This document shows, piece by piece, positions 1 through 6,925 of a stretch of 13,950 nucleotides of DNA. The DNA is from Propionibacteriaceae bacterium (GTDB lineage Bacteria; Actinomycetota; Actinomycetes; Propionibacteriales; Propionibacteriaceae). The translations under genes and the position numbers were made by a program. Below the pieces are notes generated by a model that worked only from the letters and a program-made list of their open reading frames with translations, searched no databases and was not told the origin of the DNA. The stretch is taken from contig JAJTCL010000081.1 of NCBI GenBank assembly GCA_021323255.1, forward strand, positions 1-13,950, given 5' to 3'. Each line of letters begins with the position of its first letter. Position 1 is the first letter of the stretch.

Positions 1-745
1 CGGTAAGGAACATCAAGGCGTTGTCGATGATGTAGCGGCGTACCTCGTCGGACTCCTCGCCGTCCAGGTTCGGCTCATCACCCCAGACGGTCGGGCCGGC
101 GTCGCTCCGCAGGTACGGCGCAAACTGCGACAAGTAGTTCCCGCTCGGACCGAGATGGTTGTAGACGACGTCCTGGATGACCCCGAGTCCAGCTTGATGG
201 CACGCATCGACGAACTGCACGTAGCCGAGCGGGCCCCCATAACCCTCATGGACGGCATACCACAGCACACCGTCGTAGCCCCAGTTGTGCAGACCGTTGA
301 AGGCATTGACCGGCATCAGCTCGACGAAGTCGACCCCGAGCTGCACCAGATGGTCGATCCGGTCAATCGCCGCCGGCAGTGTGCCTTCCGGCGTGAACGT
401 GCCGATATGCAGTTCGTAGATGACACAGCCGGCGAGCTGACGGCCCGTCCATTTCTGGTCGGACCAGACGAACTCGTCTGCGTTGAAGGTCCGCGACCAC
501 CCGTGCACACCATGGGGTTGGCGCCGGGCGCGTGGATCTGGAAGCACGGTGCCGGAGTCGTCGAGGATGAAGCCGTAGTCGAACTCGCCGATGCCATCAT
601 CGGGCAGCGGCTCAGCCGGGAACCACCATCCGTCGTCGTCCTGTGTCATCGCCACTTTGACTGGGGCGGCATCGCCGACCTTCTTGATCATCAATGTCAC
701 CGAGGACCGTCGTGGCGCCCACACGACGAACCGAGCCAGGCTCAT
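1..745 (-). CDS. treZ: Malto-oligosyltrehalose trehalohydrolase, N-terminal part (cut by window edge)
   Basis: This gene encodes the N-terminal 248 residues of TreZ, the GH13 enzyme that releases trehalose from maltooligosyl-trehalose in the cytoplasmic TreY-TreZ pathway. The protein opens with an immunoglobulin-like domain (MSLARFVVWAPRR, about residues 1-90, containing a DDGWW stretch and LPDPRARRQPHGVHG). The barrel follows with CVIYELHIGTFTPEG, VELMPVNAF, NWGYDGVLWYAVHEGYGG and DVVYNHLGPSGNYL, all hallmarks of TreZ. The last visible part, DEVRRYIIDNALMFLT, leads to the catalytic strand that lies beyond the left edge. The ATG at 745-743 shares an ATGA overlap with the murB stop, so translation is probably coupled to murB. 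Neither treY nor treX is visible, and they could lie to the left. Family assignment is from motifs and is secure; the operon link to murB is inferred from the overlap. Confidence 0.93.
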   Translation of the reverse strand, partial: MSLARFVVWAPRRSSVTLMIKKVGDAAPVKVAMTQDDDGWWFPAEPLPDDGIGEFDYGFILDDSGTVLPDPRARRQPHGVHGWSRTFNADEFVWSDQKWTGRQLAGCVIYELHIGTFTPEGTLPAAIDRIDHLVQLGVDFVELMPVNAFNGLHNWGYDGVLWYAVHEGYGGPLGYVQFVDACHQAGLGVIQDVVYNHLGPSGNYLSQFAPYLRSDAGPTVWGDEPNLDGEESDEVRRYIIDNALMFLT

Positions 746-1788
746 AGCACACAGCCTACGAGGACCGGCTCAGGCACCAGTTCGACGCCGAACTTGGCCT
801 GCACACCGGCCCGGATCTCACGCGCCAGGCTTAGCAGCTCTGCCGCACTGGCTCCGCCCCTGTTGGTCAGTGCCAGCGTGTGTTTTGTGGACAGCTGCGC
901 GGCCCCCTGCCCGTAGCCCTTTGCAAAGCCGGCCCGTTCGATGAGCCATGCGGCACTGGTCTTGACCCTGCCACCGGGATGGCCGAAGCGGGGCGCGTCT
1001 GCGGGTAATGCCGCAGCCGCTGCCGGGCTGAGGATGGGATTGGTGAAGAAGGACCCGACGCTCCAGGTGTCATGATCATCTTCCACGAGCACCATTCCCT
1101 TGGTGTTGCGCAGCGCCAATACGGCTTCGCGCACCTCCGCAGCTGGAGCACGCTGCCCCACCGCAACGCCCAGCAACCGAGCCAGTTCGGCATAGCGGAT
1201 CGGTTGGGACATCGACCCGATCCGAAGTTGGAAAGTCACCGACAAGACGACGAAGCGTCCGGGATCGGACTTGAAACGCGACGTTCGGTAGCCGAAGCCG
1301 CATTCGACCGGAAAAAAGGTCTTGAGCTGCCCGGTGGACCGGTCAAGCGTACGCACCATCGAGATCAGTTCGCTCACATCGGCCCCGTACGCGCCAACGT
1401 TTTGGATCGGTGTCGCACCGACCAGACCGGGGATGCCCGACATGGCTTCGATGCCGCTCCAGCCGCGCTCGATGGCGTGGCTCACCAGCGGGTCCCACGG
1501 TTCGCCGGCTGCCACAGTGATCACCGCACCCGAACATGCCGCCGTGTCCTCGGCGATACCGCGCGTGGCGACCTTCACGACCGTGCCATCGAAGCCGGCG
1601 TCATCGACCAGCACGTTGGACCCTCCACCCAGCACCAGCACCGGTTCGTCAGAGCCATCGAGGTCACGAACGGCCTCAACCAGCTCAGACTCCCTCTCAA
1701 CAGTGATCATCCGACGTGCCGGCCCGCCCACCCGTAAGGTCGTGTGATCAGCTAGTGCGACATGAGTGGCCTGCTCTGTCAGACTCAT
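742..1788 (-). CDS. murB: UDP-N-acetylenolpyruvoylglucosamine reductase (MurB)
   Basis: MurB is the cytoplasmic FAD enzyme that reduces UDP-GlcNAc-enolpyruvate with NADPH to UDP-MurNAc, the second committed step of peptidoglycan synthesis. Motifs seen in order are TTLRVGGPA near the N-terminus, the FAD-binding VLGGGSNVLV, GIPGLVGATPIQNVGAYG, FGYRTSRFK (conserved Arg), SVGSFFTNPI (catalytic Ser), AAWLIERAGF and the C-terminal Glu region VELVPEPVLVG. I prefer the ATG at 1788 (MSLTEQATHVALADH, 348 residues): it sits just after the upstream hadB stop, has a purine-rich GAAAGC before it and matches the usual family N-terminus. An in-frame ATG at 1800 would overlap hadB by 11 nt, and a TTG at 1833 opens the frame further but has no Shine-Dalgarno sequence. 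The gene lies between hadB and treZ in the same minus-strand operon. Confidence 0.95.
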   Translation of the reverse strand: MSLTEQATHVALADHTTLRVGGPARRMITVERESELVEAVRDLDGSDEPVLVLGGGSNVLVDDAGFDGTVVKVATRGIAEDTAACSGAVITVAAGEPWDPLVSHAIERGWSGIEAMSGIPGLVGATPIQNVGAYGADVSELISMVRTLDRSTGQLKTFFPVECGFGYRTSRFKSDPGRFVVLSVTFQLRIGSMSQPIRYAELARLLGVAVGQRAPAAEVREAVLALRNTKGMVLVEDDHDTWSVGSFFTNPILSPAAAAALPADAPRFGHPGGRVKTSAAWLIERAGFAKGYGQGAAQLSTKHTLALTNRGGASAAELLSLAREIRAGVQAKFGVELVPEPVLVGCVL

Positions 1789-1789
1789 C

Positions 1790-2242
1790 TCAGCTTTCAT
1801 GATCACGATGCGGGACCCGCACACCAAGATCAACTTCTGCTCGAGCCGCTCCGAGTACTTTCAGCCCGTCGCTGATCGCTTCAATTCTGACGGTCACCAG
1901 CGATCCCTCGATCGCTGAAACGCTGGCGCTGAATTCCACCTCGACCCCGTCCGCATCATCGGGCACGACCACCGGCCTGGGGAACCGGGCGGAGTAGGAC
2001 GTAACCCGGCTTGGATCACCAATCCAATTGGTGACTACGCGAAGCGCAGTACCCATGGTGAGCATGCCATGTGCAACGACACCGGGCAGCCCAGCCTGCT
2101 TGGCTGAGTGTTCCGAGTAGTGGATTGGATTGAAGTCAGTCGCGGCCCCGGCATAGCGAATCAACCGTTCCCTGGTGAAACAAACGGTGAGCGACGGAAG
2201 CTGAGTGCCGACCTCCACGGCTTCAGCCACAGTGGCTTTCAC
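1790..2242 (-). CDS. hadB: MaoC-family (R)-specific enoyl hydratase/dehydratase, HadB-like catalytic subunit
   Basis: This is a 150-residue single hotdog-fold protein of the MaoC dehydratase family. It carries the hydratase-2 signature, seen here as YAGAATDFNPIHYSEHSA, with the catalytic Asp and His at about residues 36 and 41, followed by GVVAHGMLTMG. In mycobacteria the HadB subunit pairs with HadA or HadC to dehydrate beta-hydroxyacyl-ACP in fatty acid synthase II. The same rpmG-hadA-hadB neighbourhood occurs in other actinobacteria, so the substrate here may be another acyl chain. The start is GTG at 2242 in a GTGA overlap with the hadA stop, which fits coupled translation of two partner subunits in equal amounts. 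The family is clear from the motif; use of the mycobacterial symbol rests on synteny and subunit pairing. Confidence 0.88.
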   Translation of the reverse strand: MKATVAEAVEVGTQLPSLTVCFTRERLIRYAGAATDFNPIHYSEHSAKQAGLPGVVAHGMLTMGTALRVVTNWIGDPSRVTSYSARFPRPVVVPDDADGVEVEFSASVSAIEGSLVTVRIEAISDGLKVLGAARAEVDLGVRVPHRDHES

Positions 2243-2664
2243 TGCGGCGCTCGCCGGACGTGGGAAAAGGTGGCTTGCGCGGAACAGATCTGATCGCCGT
2301 CGCGGCCTGACATGTCAACGGTGGCCGAAATGAGCTCCGAACCTGCACGTATGCGCACTCTGTCGATGGTCACCTTCGCAATCACCACGTCACCTGCGCG
2401 GAAGGGCCGGAAGAAGGTGAAGCGCTGGTCGCCGTGCACGATCCGCTCCAGCGACAGTTCCAGCTCCGGGTCGCTGAACAGTTGGTTCCACGCTGGTGCG
2501 CAGATGACCGCGGCAAACGTGGGCGGAGCGATCGGCGACTGGCCGCGATATCGGGGGTTGTCGTCGCCCAGCGCTGTTGCGAACTCGGCGATCTTCGCCG
2601 CCGAGACCTGATAAGGATCGATAGCTGGATAGCGGCGGCCGGCGTGCGCCTCCGTAATGGCCAT
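2239..2664 (-). CDS. hadA: MaoC-like N-terminal domain protein, HadA-like partner subunit
   Basis: This 141-residue hotdog-fold protein resembles the HadA/FAS1-type MaoC N-terminal domain. Recognisable pieces are GRRYPAIDPYQVSAAKIAEFA, ALGDDNPRYR, APPTFAAVI, LERIVHGDQRFTFFRPFRAGD and the C-terminal strand ending in CSAQATFSHV. It lacks the D-x-N-P-x-H catalytic signature that its downstream partner carries, so it most likely acts as the substrate-binding half of a heterodimeric (R)-hydratase, as HadA does in mycobacteria. The ATG at 2664 is the only good start; no strong ribosome binding site precedes it. A 132-nt gap separates it from cbiX upstream, so a separate promoter is possible, though I could not identify one. 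Its stop overlaps the hadB start by 4 nt. Confidence 0.86.
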   Translation of the reverse strand: MAITEAHAGRRYPAIDPYQVSAAKIAEFATALGDDNPRYRGQSPIAPPTFAAVICAPAWNQLFSDPELELSLERIVHGDQRFTFFRPFRAGDVVIAKVTIDRVRIRAGSELISATVDMSGRDGDQICSAQATFSHVRRAPQ

Positions 2665-2796
2665 GGATGCAACGCTAACTGACGAGCCAGCTGCGAGCGT
2701 CGGGAAATCGCGCGCCGCCGTGCTGAGGAGGAGGGCGCAGAGGCGCTTTTCCTCTGGGAGCGACGACGAAGTAGGCGGATTCCACGCGCGAGCAGC

Positions 2797-3501
2797 TCAA
2801 AATAAGAGTGCGCTGTCATAACGCTGCCGGACCAGGCCGGCTGCGCGCTCGCCCAGTGGAGCGGCCATCCGCCAGCCGTGCTGCGATGCCAGAGCCCGTA
2901 TTGGGGAGAGCAGCAGGCCTTCGGCGAGGAAGAGTGGCACGATCGCGACCGGCTCTCGCAACCCTTCGAGTACGTCGGTGGCACTCGGAGCGCAGGTGCC
3001 GAAGCATGCGCGTACCGGAGATCGACGGCCCTCGGCGAGCCGATCAGCAAGATCGAAAACGGCCTGGTTGGCCTCCGGTTTGGACGACCCGACAGCGTAG
3101 AGGAGCACTGAACTGTGGTCGTCAATGCCTGCGTCGTCCATGCTCTCGCGGAGCAGCTGAGCGACCTCCTCGCCGGTGCCCAGGATGTCGGCAACGACCA
3201 AGTCCAGGGGCAGGGACTCGGCAACATCCTGCACGCTCTGGGGAACATCGATGGTGGCGTGATACGCCTCCGTGAAGAGCAGGGGCACTACGACGGCGGA
3301 TGCATGGCCGGCTTCGGCAAGCTGGTGGGCAGCTGCGCTGAGGTCTGGCTGCGCCAGGTCGAGGTACGCCGGCACCGCGGGAATCTGGGCCTGCTCAGCG
3401 ACGGCAGCCATGAGCCGCTCGATACCGAGACTTCCCTCGGAGTGCCTGCTGCCGTGCGCCAGCCCGATGACCGGCAGGTCGAGGCGACTCAGCTTGTTCA
3501 G
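2797..3501 (-). CDS. Sirohydrochlorin chelatase-like protein (CbiX/SirB family), probable CTG start
   Basis: This gene encodes a two-domain cobalt/ferrochelatase-like protein that would insert a metal into sirohydrochlorin for siroheme or cobalamin synthesis. The conserved N-terminus LPVIGLAHGSRHSEG carries the metal-binding/catalytic His (residue 16 from the proposed start). It is followed by PAYLDLAQPDL, VVVPLLFTEAYHATIDVP and, in the second domain, LLYAVGSSKPEAN and ACFGTCAPSATDVL. The first ATG (3411-3409) would leave out the HGSR motif. Upstream of it, back to an in-frame TGA within rpmG, the frame contains no ATG, GTG or TTG. The best candidate is CTG at 3501-3499, overlapping the rpmG TGA as CTGA, which gives 234 residues, a normal family length. 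Alternatively the gene lost its start codon and is silent or shortened. Family assignment is secure from motifs; the start is an inference. Confidence 0.82.
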   Translation of the reverse strand: MNKLSRLDLPVIGLAHGSRHSEGSLGIERLMAAVAEQAQIPAVPAYLDLAQPDLSAAAHQLAEAGHASAVVVPLLFTEAYHATIDVPQSVQDVAESLPLDLVVADILGTGEEVAQLLRESMDDAGIDDHSSVLLYAVGSSKPEANQAVFDLADRLAEGRRSPVRACFGTCAPSATDVLEGLREPVAIVPLFLAEGLLLSPIRALASQHGWRMAAPLGERAAGLVRQRYDSALLF

Positions 3502-3665
3502 CGGGTCTCGCGGTGTGCGGTATGGGTTTTGCAGCGTGGGCAGAACTTCTTCAACTCAAGGCGATCCGGGTCATTACGCCGGTTCTTCTTGGTGATGTAG
3601 TTCCGCTCCTTGCACTGGGTACAAGCCAGCGTGATCTTTGGCCGTACATCAACGGTCTTGGCCAT
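3498..3665 (-). CDS. rpmG: 50S ribosomal protein L33
   Basis: This 55-residue protein of the large ribosomal subunit is too short to stand out among long reading frames. Translation gives MAKTVDVRPKITLACTQCKE, then RNYITKKNRRNDPDRLELKK and FCPRCKTHTAHRETR. The two pairs CxxC (CTQC and CPRC) are present, so this is the zinc-binding (C+) paralogue. The ATG at 3665-3663 is preceded by GAGGA five nucleotides upstream. The gene lies 37 nt after tRNA-Met, and its TGA overlaps the proposed CTG start of cbiX. Position between tRNA-Thr/tRNA-Met and the MaoC pair is a widely shared actinobacterial arrangement. Confidence 0.96.
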   Translation of the reverse strand: MAKTVDVRPKITLACTQCKERNYITKKNRRNDPDRLELKKFCPRCKTHTAHRETR

Positions 3666-3702
3666 AATCGTCCTCAAATCCTGTCGGTGCTCGTGGTGCC
3701 GG

Positions 3703-3775
3703 TAGCGGGAGCGGGACTCGAACCCGCGACACAGCGATTATGAGCCGCTTGCTCTACCGCCTGAGCTATCCCGCT
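3703..3775 (-). tRNA. tRNA-Met (anticodon CAT)
   Basis: The sequence folds into a full cloverleaf. The acceptor arm is AGCGGGA paired with TCCCGCT with discriminator A, the D arm is GCTC/GAGC, the anticodon stem is AGCGG/TCGCT with loop CTCATAA, and the T arm is GCGGG-TTCGAGT-CCCGC. The loop places CAT as the anticodon. The A1-T72 pair means it is not the C1xA72 mismatch type typical of initiators, and the anticodon stem lacks the three G-C pairs of an initiator, so it is probably elongator Met (or an Ile tRNA with modified CAT, which I cannot exclude). The 3' end is followed by CCG, so CCA is not fully encoded. Confidence 0.95.
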
Positions 3776-3865
3776 GCGGTCTCCCCTACCAGTTTCCCGG
3801 TCGGGCAACGGTCCGGACGGACCGCATATTCCGCCGATGCGCGGTGGCATCGAAGCCGGAGGCCG

Positions 3866-3938
3866 AGCCCCCATGCGGAATCGAACCGCAGACCTTCTCC
3901 TTACCATGGAGACGCTCTGCCTGCTGAGCTATAGGGGC
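3866..3938 (-). tRNA. tRNA-Thr (anticodon GGT)
   Basis: The cloverleaf has acceptor strands GCCCCTA and TGGGGGC with discriminator T, D arm GCTC/GAGC, anticodon stem TCTCC/GGAGA with loop ATGGTAA (anticodon GGT) and T arm TGCGG-TTCGATT-CCGCA. It reads ACC and ACT threonine codons. CCA is not encoded. It is the first gene of the minus-strand block, 90 nt upstream of tRNA-Met. I could not identify its promoter with confidence: a TATCTT at 3980-3975 is a possible -10 box but has no good -35 partner. Confidence 0.95.
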
Positions 3939-4040
3939 GCGCAAATGCCGCGCGATGGGCGGCACCAACGGACCAAGATACACACTGCGCCGCGGCCAGG
4001 GCGAATCCGCTTTGTCTGGTGAATATCCCGCCACCCCAGA

Positions 4041-4060
4041 GGGTACGCGGAGGAGTACCC
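4041..4060. repeat. Inverted repeat GGGTAC-N8-GTACCC in the divergent region
   Basis: Perfect 6-nt arms GGGTAC (4041-4046) and GTACCC (4055-4060) flank an 8-nt spacer. The site lies between the divergent tRNA-Thr block and the narG remnant, about 105 bp before the narG start. Its shape fits a dimeric regulator operator, but I do not recognise the regulator. Confidence 0.45.
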
Positions 4061-4084
4061 AGAGACATGGTCAAGGGACATAGG

Positions 4085-4120
4085 TCTCTCCAGGAGAGGG
4101 AAATCTCTCCAGGAGAGGAA
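4085..4120. repeat. Two tandem copies of a 13-bp palindrome upstream of narG
   Basis: The palindrome CTCTCC-A-GGAGAG occurs at 4086-4098 and again at 4105-4117, within a 19-bp tandem unit that also repeats the flanking GAAA-type bases. The two centres are 19 bp apart, close to two helical turns, as for cooperative binding on one DNA face. The pair lies 45-80 bp before the narG start codon, so it may be the old narG operator or promoter region. The element is seen directly; its role is inferred. Confidence 0.5.
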
Positions 4121-4164
4121 ATGGTCACTTCCGCTGCTCCAGCACCCATCGATATCTTCAGGCC

Positions 4165-5927
4165 ATGAATCCTGCGGTCCCCGCCGGTGTCGATGGCAGA
4201 GCGTCCGACGCGCTGTTGAAACTCGGTCGGTTTTTCAGCAGATGGGAGGAATCCGACGACGGTCGGGTGGCCTTCCGTAAAGGCGGTCGCGCTGGCGATG
4301 TCTTCTACCGCGATCGGTGGAGCCATGACAAAGTTGTGCGGTCGACCCATGGTGTGAACTGCACTGGTTCCTGGTCGTGGAAGATCTACGTCCGCGACGG
4401 GATCATCACCTGGGAGGCTCAGCAGACCGACTATCCCTCCGTCGGTCCGGATCGACCAGAGTACGAGCCCCGCGGCTGCCCGCGGGGCGCCGCTTTTTCT
4501 TGGTACACCACTCCCCCACTAGAGTCCGGTATCCGTACGCGCGGGGTGCTGCTCGAGATGTATCGCGGGGCCAAGCAGCGACTGGGCGATCCGGTCCTGG
4601 CCTGGGCCGACGTGGTCACCGATCCCGAGCGCCCGCGCCGCTATCACCAGGCCCGCGGCAAGGGCGGACTCGTCCGGGTCACCTGGGCCGAGGCTGTGGA
4701 GATGATCGCGGCAGCTCAAGTGCACACGATCAAGACCTACGGCCCGGATCGGATCGCCAATTTCTCACCCATTCCAGCAATGTCGATGGTCTCGCATCGC
4801 GTGGGGACTCGCTTCAACCATCTCGTCGGTGGGGCGATGACCTCCTTCTATGACTGGTACGCCGACCTGCCGGTGGCCAGCCCGCAGGTCTTCGGTGATC
4901 AGACCGACGTTCCGGAGTCAGGCGACTGGTGGCACGCCACCTACCTGATGATGTGGGGCTCGAACGTCCCGGTTACCCGAACCCCCGACGCTCACTGGAT
5001 GACCGAGGTGCGGTATCGCGGCACCAAGGTCGTCACCGTGAGCCCGGACTACGCCGACAACACCAAGTTCGCCGACGAATGGTTAGCGGCCCAGGCCGGC
5101 ACAGATGCCGCGCTCGCCATGGCGATGGGTCATGTGATCTTGAAGGAGTTCTTTGGTGACCGGCAAGTGCCGTTCTTCACCGATTACGTGAAGACCTATA
5201 CCGATCTTCCATTTTGATCACGCTGACCGAAAACCCCGAGCATGGCGGCCTGATCCCGGGCAAGTTCCTGACCGAGGTCGATCTAGGATCGGGCGCCGAG
5301 GCTGAGTCGGAGGCGGCGTGGAAAACGGTGCTGCTGGACGCCGCCAGCGGCAAGCCGGTAGTGCCCAACGGTTCGATGGGCTTCCGCTATGCCGACTCCG
5401 GCGCTGGTCGCTGAAACCTCGACCTGGAAGGCATCACCCCTGCTCTGTCGATCCGCGACGTTGACGACGACGAGGTCGTCGAGGTGCTACTCCTCTGCTT
5501 CGAGGCGGCTGACGGATCGGGGTCTGTGCTGCGTCGTGGCGTCCCGGTTCTCAGAATCGGCGATCACGTCGTCACCACGGTGTTCGACCTGCTGTTGGCG
5601 CAGTATGGTGTCGCCCGGCCTGATCTGCCCGGAGAGTGGCCGACCGGCTACGACGATCCAACAACGCCGTACACGCCGGCCTGGCAGGCCGAGATCACCA
5701 GCGTGCCTGCCCAAGCTTGCATCCGCATTGCCCGGGAATTCGCCACCAACGCCGAGCAGTCCAACGGTCGCTCCATGATCATCATGCGTGCTGGGATCTG
5801 CCAGTGGTTCCATGGCGACGCAACCTATCGGTCGATCTTGAGCCTGTTGATCTTGACGGGCTGCATGGGCCGCAACGGTGGTGGTTGGGCGCATTACGTC
5901 GGCCAGGAGAAGTGCCGGCCGATCACC
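4165..5927 (+). pseudogene. narG: Respiratory nitrate reductase alpha subunit, N-terminal half, degraded
   Basis: This is the start of NarG, the molybdenum subunit of the membrane nitrate reductase (family length near 1230-1250 residues; about 587 codons remain). Family motifs are clear: RSTHGVNCTG, WEAQQTDYP, EPRGCPRGA, YDWYADLPVASPQVFGDQTDVPESGDWW, MMWGSNVPVTRTPDAHW, NGGGWAHYVGQEKCRP. Damage visible in the sequence: Trp replaces the second Cys of the FS0 cluster motif HxxxCxxxC (residue 70, 4372-4374). About 12 residues after FSWYT are out of frame because of a -1/+1 indel pair near 4509 and 4540; another frame gives the expected SPTRVRYPYARG. One base is missing at 5212-5216, so the first frame stops at 5217 and resumes as LITLTENPEHGG. 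TGA at 5412-5414 replaces an expected Trp codon between GAGR and NLDLEG. Similarity ends at 5927, where narK sequence begins. The gene cannot make a working enzyme. Confidence 0.93.
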
Positions 5928-6843
5928 CTTTGCGGGAACACTGCAGTCCTACGCATTGCTGCTGGTCTTCGGTTTTTTCCTCGGGGTTGCGGGCACCACG
6001 TTCGCGGTTGGCATCCCGTTCGTGAACGCATGGTTCGAACCGGCACGGCGGGGTTTTGCGACGGGTGTCTTCGGTGCCGGCATGGGTGGCACCGCCTTGT
6101 CTGCCTTCTTCACTCCGCGCCTGGTACGCAGCATCGGCTACCTCCCGACACATCTCTTCATCGCGGGAGCCTTGATCGTGGTTGGCGCCGTTTTGTGGTT
6201 GACGATGCGGGACTCACCTGCCTGGAAGCCCAACCTCGCACCCGTCGTCCCCAAGCTCACTGCAGCCGCCAAGCTGCCGCTCACCTGGCAGATGTCTTTC
6301 CTCTATGCCGTCGTCTTCGGTGGCTTTGTGGCCTTCTCGACCTATCTGCCGACATATCTGAGGAATGTCTACGAATTCGGCTTGACTGGCGCCGGCACCA
6401 GAACCGCTGGCTTTGCAATCGCAGCGGTAGTAGCGCGACCGGTCGGCGGCATCGTGGCCGACAAGATCGGCCCGCGTAAGGTCGTCGCGATTTCCCTCGC
6501 CGGGGCGGCGGTGATGTCGCTGATCATCGCGCTCCGACTACCGCCGGAGATTCCCGCTGGAACGTCATTCGTCGTCATGGCGCTCTTCCTCGGCCTCGGC
6601 ACCGGTGGCGTTTTCGCTTGGGTAGCTGAGTTGGCACCAGCCGAACGGGTCGGCGCCATCACCGGGATCGTCGGCGCATGTGGCGGGCTCGGAGGGTTCT
6701 TCCCACCGCTCGTCATGGGAGCGACCTACAACGAGGCCGCGCACAGTTACACCATCGGACTGGTGCTGTTGACGATCACCGCGAGCGGCGCGCTGCTCTT
6801 CACACTGTTCGGGATCCGGCGAAAGGCGCCTGCCATCACCTAG
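5928..6843 (+). pseudogene. narK: Nitrate/nitrite MFS transporter NarK, 5'-truncated remnant
   Basis: From about 5928 the sequence encodes the last 300 or so residues of a NarK-type major facilitator transporter, which exchanges or imports nitrate and nitrite across the inner membrane. Visible motifs are LLLVFGFFLGVAGTTFAVGIPFVNAWF, GAGMGGTALSAFFTPRL, the cytoplasmic loop motif RPVGGIVADKIGPRK, and GACGGLGGFFPPLVMG (nitrate signature region), with about nine hydrophobic segments. Full-length relatives have roughly 400-460 residues, so the first two or three membrane segments and the start codon are missing. The reading frame differs from that of narG, so no NarG-NarK chimera is made; a GTG at 5878 inside narG could open the frame but gives a non-homologous leader. 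From the junction to its TAG stop the narK part itself is undamaged, which suggests a recent event. Confidence 0.9.
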
Positions 6844-6925
6844 CTTCCGGCGGATCAACCTCGCTTTATTCACTCGGACTTGGCATCATTTCTGGATGGC
6901 CCGGAGTCCACGGCAGTGACGTGAG

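Noticed and set aside
155..916. Plus-strand open frame of 253 codons
   Set aside because: It runs antisense to treZ and the murB 3' end and has no family motif. The minus-strand products are unmistakable.
1072..1737. Plus-strand open frame of 221 codons across murB
   Set aside because: It is a mirror of the GC-rich murB coding strand, with low-complexity Arg/His-rich composition and no motif.
1798..1833. Longer murB starts (TTG 1833, ATG 1800)
   Set aside because: They would overlap hadB further, lack a Shine-Dalgarno sequence and add residues absent from the family N-terminus; ATG 1800 remains a minor possibility.
2382..3248. Minus-strand open frame of 288 codons across hadA and cbiX
   Set aside because: It is rich in Ser, Arg and Pro, spans two recognised genes in another frame and has no domain.
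5205..5220. Programmed -1 frameshift in narG
   Set aside because: A T-run slip would restore the NarG frame, but the downstream TGA, the Cys-to-Trp change and the truncation make simple decay far more likely.
5878..6843. NarG-NarK chimeric or intact short NarK protein
   Set aside because: The two parts are in different frames, and the GTG at 5878 lies inside narG with a leader that is not NarK-like.
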